DNA of 64,000 bases from DATBLE01 sp036555585 (GTDB lineage Bacteria > Actinomycetota > Thermoleophilia > Gaiellales > Gaiellaceae). A model generated the notes under the pieces. The model did not search any database. It had not been told where the DNA came from and saw nothing but the letters and a program-made list of their open reading frames with translations. Numbering within the stretch: position 1 is the first letter of the stretch; each line of letters starts with the position of its first letter. Shown here in pieces: positions 50,584 to 58,199 of the stretch. Both the position numbers and the translations under genes were made by a program. The stretch is from assembly GCA_036555585.1 (NCBI GenBank), contig DATBLE010000012.1, positions 172,705-236,704 on the forward strand. Reading direction: 5' to 3'.

Positions 50584-51840
50584 TCAGGAAGCGCCGAAGA
50601 GCCCGAACCGTCGGCCGGGCGGTGGGATCAGCATCTCGAGGACGTCGTCGACCGTGATCACGCCGATTGGGTGCTCAGCTTCGTCCAGCACGGGCATCAC
50701 GGTGAGGTCGTAGTCGGTCATCGCGCGGGCAACGTCGCCGAGGTCGGCGTCGGCTCGCACGCTGCGATGGTGGCTGATCAGCTCGACGAGAGGAGCCTCG
50801 GGTACAGCGCGGATCAGGTCTGGCAGTGAGACCGCGCCACGGTAGCGGCGGTGCGTGTTGATGACGAAGATCCATGCGAGCGCTTCGCTCGGCGCCGGGG
50901 ACGTTCTGACGCGGTCGAGTGCTTCCTCTTGCGTGGCTTGCGAGTAGAGGGCGACGAACTCGGGGCTCATCAGGCCGCCGGCGGTCATTGGTTCGTAGCC
51001 GAGTAGCGTGCGCAGCCGTCGTTGCTGGACGGGCGGGAGCAGGTCGACGACTCGGCTGCGGCGTTCGTCGTCGAGTTGGGCGAGCAGGTCGGCGGCGTCG
51101 TCGGTCTCCATGCGGGCGACGAGCTCGGCGATCTGCGTGTCGTCGCGGTCTTCGACGAACTCGCGCTGGTGCTGGTCGCCGAGCTCTTCGAACACGTCGG
51201 CTTCCAGCTCGGGGTCGTGGTGGACGGCGGCGATGATCTCCTCGCCTTGACCGTGTGGCGCCGCCTCAACGAGGTCGGCGATCTCGGCCGGATGGAGCCT
51301 GGCGAGCTTCGGGCTCGGAACGCGGAGCTGGATGGTCGGGATGTGGCCGGTGAACGGTTCGAGGCTGGCCCAGTCGAGGAAGCCGGTCGTGCGGATCCGC
51401 GGGGCGATCGGCTTGGGAAGGAGCCGGCGAATCAGGCTGTGCACACCGACGTCGACGCCGACAACGCGCCACCACCCTTCGATTCGGGCGATCTCGATCT
51501 CGTTGGCGCGGACGAGGCGCGCCCCGTCGACGTTGATCAACTGCCGATCGAGCAGGTCGTGCTTGAGGAGCACCTCGCCTTCCCGCCTGCGGAACGGCTG
51601 CAGGTCGAGCCGCAGACCGCTCATGATCACCCGACCGGCTTGGATGTCAGCGATGCGCTCGGCGGGCACGAACACCTGTCGGCTTGCGACGTGAGCGACC
51701 ACCGCGCTCACCGGCGGGTAATCGTCGTCTCCGAGCCGGACGAGGAGGTCGTCGACCTTCCCGATCCGGCCGCCGCTCGAATCGCGGAGCGCGCCGCCGA
51801 CAACCAGCGAGAGGTGCAGGATGGCAGGCGTCGTGCTCAT
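50584..51840 (-). CDS. Soluble MgtE N-domain/CBS protein coupled to Nramp-type gene
   Basis: A 418-residue protein with no membrane segment. Residues 5-90 form a PRC-barrel-like beta domain ('GGALRDSSGGRIGKVDDLLV'), followed by a second similar region to about 165. Residues 170-285 match the MgtE N-terminal helical superhelix ('LARLHPAEIADLVEAAPHGQ', 'METDDAADLLAQLDDERRSR', 'LLGYEPMTAGGLMSPEFVAL'), and 285-410 are two CBS motifs ('ALAWIFVINTHRRYRGAVSL', 'YDLTVMPVLDEAEHPIGVIT'). In MgtE these parts sense Mg2+ and gate the pore; the pore domain is absent here. The stop overlaps the start of the Nramp-like gene (ATGA), so the sensor probably gates or controls that transporter. Confidence 0.8.
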   Translation of the reverse strand: MSTTPAILHLSLVVGGALRDSSGGRIGKVDDLLVRLGDDDYPPVSAVVAHVASRQVFVPAERIADIQAGRVIMSGLRLDLQPFRRREGEVLLKHDLLDRQLINVDGARLVRANEIEIARIEGWWRVVGVDVGVHSLIRRLLPKPIAPRIRTTGFLDWASLEPFTGHIPTIQLRVPSPKLARLHPAEIADLVEAAPHGQGEEIIAAVHHDPELEADVFEELGDQHQREFVEDRDDTQIAELVARMETDDAADLLAQLDDERRSRVVDLLPPVQQRRLRTLLGYEPMTAGGLMSPEFVALYSQATQEEALDRVRTSPAPSEALAWIFVINTHRRYRGAVSLPDLIRAVPEAPLVELISHHRSVRADADLGDVARAMTDYDLTVMPVLDEAEHPIGVITVDDVLEMLIPPPGRRFGLFGAS

Positions 51841-53150
51841 GGCAGCACGTAGGTGGCGACGAGGGCGATCGACATGACGCCGATGACGGCGGTGACGAAC
51901 CAGCCGAGCCCGCTCAGGAGGCGCCCACCGGCGAGCTCGCCCAGTAGGCCCGCCCGGCGGCTGAGCAACATGACGAAGACGAGGATAACCGGCAGCAACA
52001 GGCCGTTCACGACCTGGGCCAGGAACATCACGTGGATGAGCGGCAGGCCGGGGATCAGCACGAACACGGCGGCGAAACCGAGGAAGAAGGCGAGCAGTCC
52101 GTAGAAGGCAGGCGCCTGCCGCGGCTTCAGATCGAGGCCGCGCTCCAACCCGAGTGCCTCGGTCGTCGCGTAGGCGCTCGTTAGCGGGACGACGCCCAGA
52201 CCGAGGAAGGCGGCGCCGAGTAGTCCAAGGGCGAAGATGGTTTCGGCGGAATGGCCGGCTAGCGGGCCGAGTGCCTTCGCCGCCGCCGCCGCGTCCGGAA
52301 TCGACATGTGCCCATGCGCCCAGAGCGTCGCCGCTGCCGCGATCACGATGAACGCAGCAATCGTGTTCGTCAGGAACGCGCCCAGAGCGACGTCGAACCG
52401 CGACGTCCGGATGTGTTCCGGCGTGAGCCGCTTGTCAGCGCAGTACGACTGGATGAACGCCTGCCCCCAAGGCGTGATCGTCGTCCCGACCGTCCCGACG
52501 ACCGCGAGCAGGTAGGCCGAGGTCACCTGCCCATGCGGGGCGACCAGGTATTCGCCAGCCTTGCCCCAGTCCGGATGTGCGAGCACCGCCGAGACGAGAT
52601 AAGCAACCGACACCCCTGCGCCGACTGCGAGAAAGACGAACTGGATGCGCATGAACCCCGCTCTCGCGAGCAACACACCGACGACCAGCACCGCAACAAC
52701 GACTGACACCGGCACCGGCACGCCAAAGAGCGACAGCGCCGCGCCGATCCCGGCGAACTCCGCAAGCGTGGTCCCAAGGTTCGCGACCAGCATCGTCACG
52801 ATCCCGAGCGCCGCCCAACGGATCCCGAAGCCCTCGCGGATCAGGTCGAGAAGGCCACGCCCAGTGACGAGTCCGAGCCGCGCGCCCACCTCCTGCGTGA
52901 CGAACAGGGCAAGCATGCTCGCGAGCACCACCCACAGAAGCGCGTACCCGAACTGCGCACCCACGACCGAATACGTCGTGATACCGCCGGCGTCGTTGTC
53001 CGCGAAACCGCTCACCAGGCCCGGGCCGAGGACAGCCAGGAACGCCAGCTTCGGCAACTGCACACCGGCCACCCAGCCAAAGCCCGGAAAGGCCCGACGG
53101 CGGAGCACGCGCGGACGTCTCCGCGGCACCGCCACCCGCAGCCGGTTCAC
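51837..53150 (-). CDS. Nramp-related transporter (NRMT-like, probably magnesium)
   Basis: A 437-residue SLC11/Nramp-fold transporter with eleven hydrophobic segments. The helix-1 metal motif is 'GFADNDAGGITTYS' instead of the usual DPGN, and the helix-6 site reads 'TTITPWGQAFIQ' without the Met of the MPH motif that selects transition metals. Loss of that Met is the feature of Nramp-related magnesium transporters. Together with the overlapping MgtE-type sensor gene and the adjacent corA, magnesium is the most likely substrate; manganese remains possible. A basic N-terminal tail of about 20 residues precedes helix 1. ATG 53150; divergent from an ArsR gene. Confidence 0.82.
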   Translation of the reverse strand: MNRLRVAVPRRRPRVLRRRAFPGFGWVAGVQLPKLAFLAVLGPGLVSGFADNDAGGITTYSVVGAQFGYALLWVVLASMLALFVTQEVGARLGLVTGRGLLDLIREGFGIRWAALGIVTMLVANLGTTLAEFAGIGAALSLFGVPVPVSVVVAVLVVGVLLARAGFMRIQFVFLAVGAGVSVAYLVSAVLAHPDWGKAGEYLVAPHGQVTSAYLLAVVGTVGTTITPWGQAFIQSYCADKRLTPEHIRTSRFDVALGAFLTNTIAAFIVIAAAATLWAHGHMSIPDAAAAAKALGPLAGHSAETIFALGLLGAAFLGLGVVPLTSAYATTEALGLERGLDLKPRQAPAFYGLLAFFLGFAAVFVLIPGLPLIHVMFLAQVVNGLLLPVILVFVMLLSRRAGLLGELAGGRLLSGLGWFVTAVIGVMSIALVATYVLP

Positions 53151-53281
53151 GAGTGGCCCCTAGCGCGGGCGGCGGGCGGGCGCGCGAGCAGGACGGGGAC
53201 TCGGAGGCTCATCCATCCACACCGTCTGCTCGGGACCCTGCCACGTCATGGCGTCGCTGACCCTATCACATCCATGCACGT

Positions 53282-53296
53282 ATGCGCATGTATACT
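53282..53296 (+). promoter_or_regulatory. Promoter/operator of the ArsR gene
   Basis: The palindrome ATGCGCAT (53282-53289) sits directly in front of a good -10 box TATACT (53291-53296). The box is 7 bases from GTG 53304, so a leaderless transcript beginning at that GTG is likely. Overlap of palindrome and promoter fits autorepression. Confidence 0.5.
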
Positions 53297-53303
53297 TGTG
53301 AGC

Positions 53304-53666
53304 GTGGGTCAAGGGGTGAGCGGACGGCACAAGGCGGTCGGGTCTGTCGATGCTGCGACCGCGCGGCTGGTCGCGCAGACGCTGCAGGCGCTCGCCGCTC
53401 CGAACCGCGTCCGCATCCTCGCCCGGCTGCGTGAGTCTCCGTGCGCGGTCGGCGAACTCGCCGCCGAGGTCGGCATGGAGCAGCCGGCGGTCTCCCACCA
53501 GCTCCGCATCCTCCGGCATCTCGGGCTGGTGGTCGGCGAGCGCTCCGGGCGGAGGGTCGTCTACCAGTTGCACGACGACCACGTCGCCGCGCTGCTCGAG
53601 CAGGCCGTCTACCACGTCGAGCACATCCGGCTCGGCGCTGTCGATCGTGTCCCGCGAGCGTCATGA
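53304..53666 (+). CDS. ArsR-family metal-type repressor
   Basis: A 120-residue winged-helix repressor: 'LAAPNRVRILARLRESPCAV', 'GMEQPAVSHQLRILRHLGLV' (recognition helix), wing 'GERSGRRVVYQLHDDHV', and a C-terminal helix 'LLEQAVYHVEHIRLG' with His/Glu residues in the place of the alpha-5 zinc/cobalt site of SmtB/CzrA relatives. The following gene is a (decayed) cation diffusion facilitator, so zinc, cobalt or nickel is the likely signal. GTG 53304 (or 53316) is chosen over the ATG at 53274, which lies in the operator. Confidence 0.85.
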   Translation: MGQGVSGRHKAVGSVDAATARLVAQTLQALAAPNRVRILARLRESPCAVGELAAEVGMEQPAVSHQLRILRHLGLVVGERSGRRVVYQLHDDHVAALLEQAVYHVEHIRLGAVDRVPRAS

Positions 53667-54080
53667 GCCATCACGCGCACGCACACGACCACGTCCACGG
53701 GCTCTCGCCCCGTCGATCGTCCGCTCGCGCGCCGGAATCCGCGCCGTCTCGCTCAGTCCCGCCATCCTGACCGTCACTGCCTTCTCGCAGACTGCGATCT
53801 ATGTGACGGTGCCGAGCGTTGCGCTCCTCGCCGACTTGATCCACAACTTCGGCGACGCACTGACCGCAATTCCGCTCGGGCTCGCCTTCTTCCTGCGCAG
53901 CGCCCGCGGCGAGCGCTGGGCGGCATCGCCGTCGTGGCCACGATCTTCGTCAGCGCGATGGTCACGCTCGTCCAGACGGTCGAGCGCTTCATCCACCCAC
54001 AGACCCTCACCCACCTCTGGTGGCTCGCCGCCGCCGGAGTCATCGGCTTCGCCGGCAACGAAATCGCCGCGCAACGCTCA
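53663..54080 (+). pseudogene. Cation diffusion facilitator (DmeF/CzcD-like) remnant
   Basis: ATG 53663 shares ATGA with the repressor stop and opens with a His-rich metal tail 'MSHHAHAHDHVHG'. The frame is lost near 53720; the shifted frame carries 'RSRAGIRAVSLSPAILTVTA', 'ALLADLIHNFGDALTAIPLG', with the family's metal-binding HxxxD. A second shift near 53915 leads to 'ATIFVSAMVTLVQTVERFIH', 'WWLAAAGVIGFAGNEIAAQR', where homology ends, about 100 residues short of the family C-terminus. Two frameshifts and the truncation near the island end make it non-functional. Confidence 0.8.
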
Positions 54081-54253
54081 CAACCTGCAAACAGTCCCTG
54101 CTCACACCTGAGGCAGTCAGGTGCCCGACAAGCCGGGACTGCAGATGCGTACGACCTGCAGCTTCGGATTCGGCTTGGACAGGCCACCCCGCGAGCGGTG
54201 CGCGCCTCCTCCGCCCTACCAGGATTCACGCACAAGCTGGACCTCGCCGGTGC

Positions 54254-54271
54254 GCTCACATTGCTCACATT
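54254..54271. repeat. Tandem 9-bp repeat beside attachment copy 2
   Basis: GCTCACATT occurs twice head to tail (54254-54262, 54263-54271) immediately before the second tRNA-Lys 3' copy. Such repeats near attachment sites can be arm-type integrase sites; function inferred from position only. Confidence 0.4.
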
Positions 54272-54275
54272 TGCA

Positions 54276-54321
54276 GGACTTTTAATCCCAAGGTCGCAGG
54301 TTCGATCCCTGCCCGGCCCAT
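54276..54321 (+). repeat. Attachment site copy 2 (tRNA-Lys 3' end)
   Basis: 46 bases identical to 41871-41916 of the tRNA-Lys gene, without the 5' half of a tRNA. It is the right boundary of island A and the left boundary of island B. Confidence 0.9.
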
Positions 54322-54338
54322 AAGCGAAAGCCCCTGCA

Positions 54339-54362
54339 AAGCCCTGGTTCGCGCCAGGGCTT
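54339..54362 (+). terminator. Terminator after attachment copy 2
   Basis: AAGCCCTGG-TTCGCG-CCAGGGCTT, a perfect 9-bp stem followed by TTGCTTGC, 18 bases after the tRNA-like segment. It looks like a genuine tRNA-gene terminator carried in with the element. Confidence 0.7.
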
Positions 54363-54713
54363 TTGCTTGCGCGAGCGGCCCAGAACTCCGTGGGGGCAAC
54401 ATACGGGACAACACAGCTCTGGATACGCGCGCGCGAGAGGCGCACATGCAGGAATGCGTCGCCAGTTGCCCAGGCGTGCCTCATGCGAGCGCGGGGCCGG
54501 GTGGAGCCGGGCACAGGCAGGTTCCTTCAATAGTTGAGGGCGAGGCTGCGACTTTCCCGGCCAGCAGGGGCAGTCGTTTCTGTACCTCCTGGCCGGTACC
54601 CGAACCGCGGTCGCCCCGCCACGTACGCCCCGAAGTTGCAGAGCGTCTTCTTGCCGACGCCACCCTTGTCGCGAAGCCAAACGGGGCGAGCGTCATATGC
54701 GCCAGTGTTGCTC
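54363..54713. other. 351-base stretch without a gene
   Basis: No supported coding frame. It includes the downstream flank of the interrupted transposase gene, presumably the right end of the insertion element; I could not define an inverted repeat or target duplication. Confidence 0.45.
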
Positions 54714-55736
54714 CTATGTCAAGGCGGGGCTCGCTTTGAGCGTGTTGAAGACGACGTGGACAAGCAGTCGCTTCAGGCAGCGGAGCGCTTCGCGGCGGCT
54801 TTTGCCTTCGCTGCGTTTGCGTTCGAGGTATTCGCGTGCGGGTGCGTAGCAGCGCGCTTGCGTGATCGCGATCCGGTAGAGCGCTGCGTTCAGCTGTCGG
54901 TTGCCGCCGCGGTCGAGTCGGTGGCGCTGTGTGCGTCCTGAGCTCGCTTCGAGCGGGGCGATGCCGCCGTGCCGAGCGAGTTGCGCGTCGCTCTTGAAGC
55001 GCTCGATCGGGCCGATCTCGGCGAGCAGCTTCGCGGCCGTGAGGGCGGCGCAGCCGGGCAGCTCGAGCAGGGCCGGCGCAAGCTTGGCGGCGCGTTGGTC
55101 GAGCTCGTGGTCGAGCTCGCCGATCGCCCGGTTCAGCGCGCGGATGCTCGTGACGAGCTCGCGCGCGAGCCGCACCTGCAGCTCCTGCTCGCGCCGCGCC
55201 AGCCAACGAGCAACGCGCTCCAAGTGCGAGGCGCGCTCGAGTCGTCGCAACGGCACCTCGTAGGTCGGGTCGAGCTGGTGCAGATGCCAGCGCAGCCGCT
55301 GCTGCGTCCGCCTGCGCTGGTCGACGAGGTCGTCGCGATGATCGACCAGCAACTTGAGCTCCCGCTAGACGCGTTCATCGGGCCGCGGCCGGCTCAGGTC
55401 CGGTTCGCGGATCGCCGCCCGCGCGATCGCGAGCGCGTCGATCGGGTCCGACTTGCCGCGCGTCCTGCCGGCTCGCCGTTCAGGCACCGTCAGCTTCGGT
55501 GGCACCCGCACCAGCTGCTCGCCGACGCCGAGCAGCTGCCGCTCCAGCCATCCGGTCAGCTGCCGGCAGTCCTCCACCGCCCACAGCCGCTCCGCGTCGA
55601 GCGTCGCCGCCCAGCCGAGTAGCTCGTCGCTGCCGGCCGAGACGACCATGTCAGCGAGAGGCCGGCCTGCCTCGTCGACGCCGACCGCGGTCACCGACCG
55701 CTTGTGTACGTCCCGTCCGATCACGATCATCTGCAT
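54714..55736 (-). pseudogene. IS110-family transposase with an in-frame stop
   Basis: A DEDD transposase readable in one frame from ATG 55736 to 54714, broken by TAG at 55365-55367. Before the stop: 'MIVIGRDVHKRSVTAVGVDE' with the first catalytic Asp, 'WAVEDCRQLTGWLERQLLG' and 'RGKSDPIDALAIARAAIREP' (second and third acidic residues). After the stop: 'VDHRDDLVDQRRRTQQRLRW' and the C-terminal Transposase_20 domain with 'LPGCAALTAAKLLAEIGPIE', 'HGGIAPLEASSGRTQRHRLD', 'GNRQLNAALYRIAITQA' (serine-containing C-terminal site). The full length, about 340 residues, fits IS110. A TTG at 55352 might restart, but the product would lack the DEDD domain. Confidence 0.8.
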
Positions 55737-56105
55737 CGCCTCCAAGCCGTTGGGGGCGATCGGCGAGCGGACAGACCTCAATCGAGGCCGAAGGCCACGC
55801 TCCTATCAGGTCACGCTCGACGGTCTCGGTCGGCGGCGGCGACACAACGCTGGAAAGTCAGACCAACGAGTCGACATTCGGAATCGAGTCAGCCGCCGCC
55901 GACCGAGTCTCCGCCAGCGATCGGACGCCGCCACAGCCGCGACGATGACATTGAGTTCGGGAATGACCTCTGAGCTGTCCTGGAACCACGGCAATTGCGG
56001 GCGTCAGTAGTTCGTGGTAGTCGAAATCGGGGCAGGCCCTGCTGTCGGAGAGACTCCGGTTGAACGATGCTGGGGAGGTGCTGAAGTCGATTCGGAGGTG
56101 CTCTG
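55737..56105. other. IS110 upstream end, possible bridge-RNA region
   Basis: 369 bases with no gene, upstream of the IS110-type transposase. A perfect 16-bp inverted repeat CTCGGTCGGCGGCGGC (55825-55840) and its complement (55892-55907) would fold with a 51-base loop. In IS110 elements the non-coding end upstream of the transposase encodes the bridge RNA, so this hairpin is a candidate part of it. The element's exact end is not determined, and the last 100 bases belong to the promoter of the 2TM gene. Confidence 0.45.
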
Positions 56106-56456
56106 ATGGCTGTTGCAACCCCACCACAGCACGAGCAGCCGGTCGAAGCGGATGCGAACGCGGCGCCGGTTGACGAAGCGCGCGAATATGCAATCGCCAG
56201 TGTGAGGCGCAAGCGGAAGTTCGCCCATGACTTGGTCGCATACGTCGCTGTCAACGGCCTGCTGTGGCTGATCTGGCTGATCAGTGGCCACTCGACCGCC
56301 GGCAGTATCCCCTGGCCTGCATGGGTGTCGATCTTCTGGGGGTTCTTCCTTGCTCTGGACGGCTGGCGCGCTTACGGCGGATGGTCGGCGAATCTGAACG
56401 CGCCCATCGCCGAGAGCGAGATCGAGCGCGAACTCGATCGCACGCGAAGCCGCTGA
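56106..56456 (+). CDS. 2TM-domain protein
   Basis: A 116-residue protein whose core matches the 2TM domain: 'VRRKRKFAHDLVAYVAVNGL' then 'LWLIWLIS', and 'WPAWVSIFWGFFLALDGWRA' then 'YG'. Two membrane helices flank a short loop, with a charged N-terminal tail of 35 residues. In other proteins this domain precedes histidine kinases; here it stands alone. ATG 56106 is preceded by GGAGG (56094-56098). Confidence 0.8.
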   Translation: MAVATPPQHEQPVEADANAAPVDEAREYAIASVRRKRKFAHDLVAYVAVNGLLWLIWLISGHSTAGSIPWPAWVSIFWGFFLALDGWRAYGGWSANLNAPIAESEIERELDRTRSR

Positions 56457-56471
56457 AGAAAGGACAGCGAG

Positions 56472-56927
56472 ATGGCGAAGACCTATCGCCTGAGCCTCGG
56501 GGTTCGGCTGATCAACTCCGTGTTCCGGCTGATGACAAGGCTCGGCCTTGGAGCTTCCTACCGATATGTCCTCACGGTCCCTGGCCGTACGACCGGACGC
56601 CTCTATTCGACGCCCGTGGATGTGATCGAGGCCGAAGGCGACCGCTGGCTGGTTGCGGCGTACGGGCCGTCAAGCTGGGCGCGGAATACACGGGCTGCTG
56701 GCGAGGTCACGCTCAGTCGAGGTGGGCGGTCTGAGAAGTTCAGGGTCGTCGAGCCAGACGCGCAGACGGCAATCCCGGCGCTCCGAGCCTATATCGACAA
56801 AATCAAAGTAACGCGTCCGTACTTCGACGCAGACCCGGACTCGCCTGACACGACGATCGCCGCGGAGCTGAAGCGGCACGCCGTGTTTCGACTAGAGACG
56901 GAGACAATTCAGGCGAGCGAACGCTGA
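56472..56927 (+). CDS. Nitroreductase/deazaflavin-dependent (DDN-like) protein
   Basis: A 151-residue split beta-barrel protein of the F420-dependent DDN family. Seen: 'YVLTVPGRTTGRLYSTPVDV' (family signature with GRxTG), 'GDRWLVAAYGPSSWARNTRA' then 'AGEVTLSRGG', and 'LRAYIDKIKVTRPYFDADPD'. Binds F420 and reduces quinones or nitro compounds in actinobacteria. ATG 56472; 15 bases after the 2TM gene, so probably one transcript. Confidence 0.85.
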   Translation: MAKTYRLSLGVRLINSVFRLMTRLGLGASYRYVLTVPGRTTGRLYSTPVDVIEAEGDRWLVAAYGPSSWARNTRAAGEVTLSRGGRSEKFRVVEPDAQTAIPALRAYIDKIKVTRPYFDADPDSPDTTIAAELKRHAVFRLETETIQASER

Positions 56928-57085
56928 TCTGCGCGAGCGTACTGTCGCTTGAGAGCCAGTCAGAGATCCTTGAAAGGCAGTCAGGATGAAGGACAACTCT
57001 GTAGTAACCGGCCCGGCGGTGACTTCGGCGCTCAAGTATGGGAGGGTTCGACCCGCGGGGTCAGAGCCGACCTGAGGAGACGACC

Positions 57086-57367
57086 ATGTACGCAGTTATC
57101 CGCGCATACTCCGGAAGCCGCGAGCTCGCCGACACGCTCGCCGAGCACACGGAAGACATTCGGCAAGTCATCGGCGGCATCAACGGGTTCAAGGCCTACT
57201 ACCTCCTCAAGATCGCCGAAGGAACGACCACGATCAGCGTCTTCGAGGATCAAGCCGGAGCGGAGGAGTCGAATCGCGCTGCCGCCGCGTGGTTGGCCGA
57301 GAACCTGCCAGACCTGGAAGTCGCAGCACCATACGTCACGGCCGGCGAGGTGCTCGTAGGCTTCTAA
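57086..57367 (+). CDS. Small antibiotic-biosynthesis-monooxygenase-like protein
   Basis: A 93-residue ferredoxin-fold (dimeric alpha/beta barrel) protein: 'MYAVIRAYSGSRELADTLAE', 'VIGGINGFKAYYLLKIAEGT', 'TTISVFEDQAGAEESNRAAA', 'VAAPYVTAGEVLVG'. Such proteins act as heme-degrading or quinol monooxygenases, or as ligand-binding dimers; no catalytic residues are diagnostic. GAGGAG (57074-57079) is a good ribosome site for ATG 57086. An in-frame ATG at 57038 would be too far upstream of it. Confidence 0.75.
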   Translation: MYAVIRAYSGSRELADTLAEHTEDIRQVIGGINGFKAYYLLKIAEGTTTISVFEDQAGAEESNRAAAAWLAENLPDLEVAAPYVTAGEVLVGF

Positions 57368-57747
57368 GTCGCTGAACTCTTTCCCGGGGCGTAGCCGCCG
57401 CTCCAGCCTAGAGAGGCCTCTCGGGGATCACGGACAACTACCTACCACCGAGCACATCGGGGCAACTAGAGGGCAACCCGGCCCACCGAACCTGACCGAA
57501 ACCGCGGGCCCTCCAGAGCGGAGCAACCCCGCATCGCTCCAATGGAACCGAAACTGACCGAACCTCTCGCGACCTTCTCTTACTCCCAAGGTCGCAGGTT
57601 CGATCCCTGCCCGGCCCAATCACCGAAGACCTGCAAACCGCCTCTTCGTCTGCTCCCGTTGACTCCACACCTTGAGCCTTCGGACTTTTTGGTCCCGGTT
57701 GCGCCCCGGGGTTGCAGTCGCGACCGCTCACGGGCCTCAGTCGGGGA
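57368..57747. other. 380-base stretch without a gene, containing attachment copy 3
   Basis: No coding frame; besides the attachment copy it contains a palindrome GAGAGGCCTCTC (57411-57422) and two near-repeats, GAACCTGACCGAAAC and GAAACTGACCGAACC, on the island side of the copy, which could be integrase arm sites. Downstream of 57618 begins the native right flank. Confidence 0.5.
57584..57618 (+). repeat. Attachment site copy 3 (tRNA-Lys 3' end)
   Basis: 35 bases from TCCCAAGGTCGCAGG through CGGCCCA, identical to the corresponding part of tRNA-Lys. Eleven bases shorter at its 5' side than copies 1 and 2. It marks the right edge of the inserted DNA. Confidence 0.88.
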
Positions 57748-58101
57748 TCAGTCCACGCGGCACCAGGCTCTGAGCAAATCCACGCCCTCGACTCGCGCCC
57801 GCGCAATCAGCCGGCGCTCCTCGCTCGGCGAGAGTCGAGGTGAATAGTCCGAATCGAGTTCCACCTTCGTATCGGCGAACACGCGCCCCGCGACAAGGTT
57901 GAACGGATCGCGGCCCTGGCCACAAACGCGCGGAAGAATCGTTCGTTGCCCTCGGCCCGGCCGATCGCTCCACTCGATGCTGTCCGTTCCCGGGTCGTAA
58001 AGGAACGCCACGTCCGCGAACTCGGTCTCAGAGCGCCTCGCCCGAGCAATTTCACGTTGTGAGGATGAGAACTGTGCGTGAGGGATCGGGTGAGACACCA
58101 C
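57748..58101 (-). CDS. Hypothetical protein
   Basis: A frame of up to 117 residues with plausible codon use: 'SETEFADVAFLYDPGTDSIE', 'WSDRPGRGQRTILPRVCGQG', 'DPFNLVAGRVFADTKVELDS', 'LSPSEERRLIARARVEGVD'. No signal peptide, membrane segment or known motif. The start is uncertain (GTG 58101; an upstream region to 58139 is also open). It lies at the native flank after the islands. Confidence 0.45.
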   Translation of the reverse strand: MVSHPIPHAQFSSSQREIARARRSETEFADVAFLYDPGTDSIEWSDRPGRGQRTILPRVCGQGRDPFNLVAGRVFADTKVELDSDYSPRLSPSEERRLIARARVEGVDLLRAWCRVD

Positions 58102-58199
58102 AACGGATGATAAGAAACCTCACGATGCTCGACCCGCAACGACGGGCTCAGCCATGACGCGGGCCTGCGCGTCTCGGAGTAGAGCTCGACTGGTGGATG

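Larger units (their letters stand above)
41871..54321. mobile_element. Integrated island A at tRNA-Lys
   Basis: About 12.4 kb bounded by two identical 46-bp copies of the tRNA-Lys 3' end. It holds an integrase stump next to the tRNA, a cytochrome c/SCO module, LURP-like protein, decayed TrhA, VWA and CDF genes, CorA, an MgtE-like/CBS protein with an Nramp-related transporter and ArsR. No complete integrase remains, so the island is probably fixed. Tandem with island B. Confidence 0.8.
54276..57618. mobile_element. Integrated island B, tandem to island A
   Basis: About 3.3 kb between attachment copies 2 and 3. It contains an interrupted IS110-type transposase, a 2TM protein, a deazaflavin-type nitroreductase-like protein and a small monooxygenase-like protein. 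No integrase is present, so this is a deleted or non-autonomous element, or the leftover end of a longer one. Confidence 0.65.

Noticed and set aside
54265..54447. Short minus-strand frames reading 'MGRAGIEPATLGL' at the tRNA-like segments
   Set aside because: This peptide is the well-known artefact of translating the complement of a tRNA 3' end; the same occurs near 2340 and 57600.
46710..55367. Amber (TAG) recoding in the island
   Set aside because: Two genes have in-frame TAG stops, but normal genes in the window also end with TAG and the neighbours show frameshift decay, so simple gene erosion is the better explanation.
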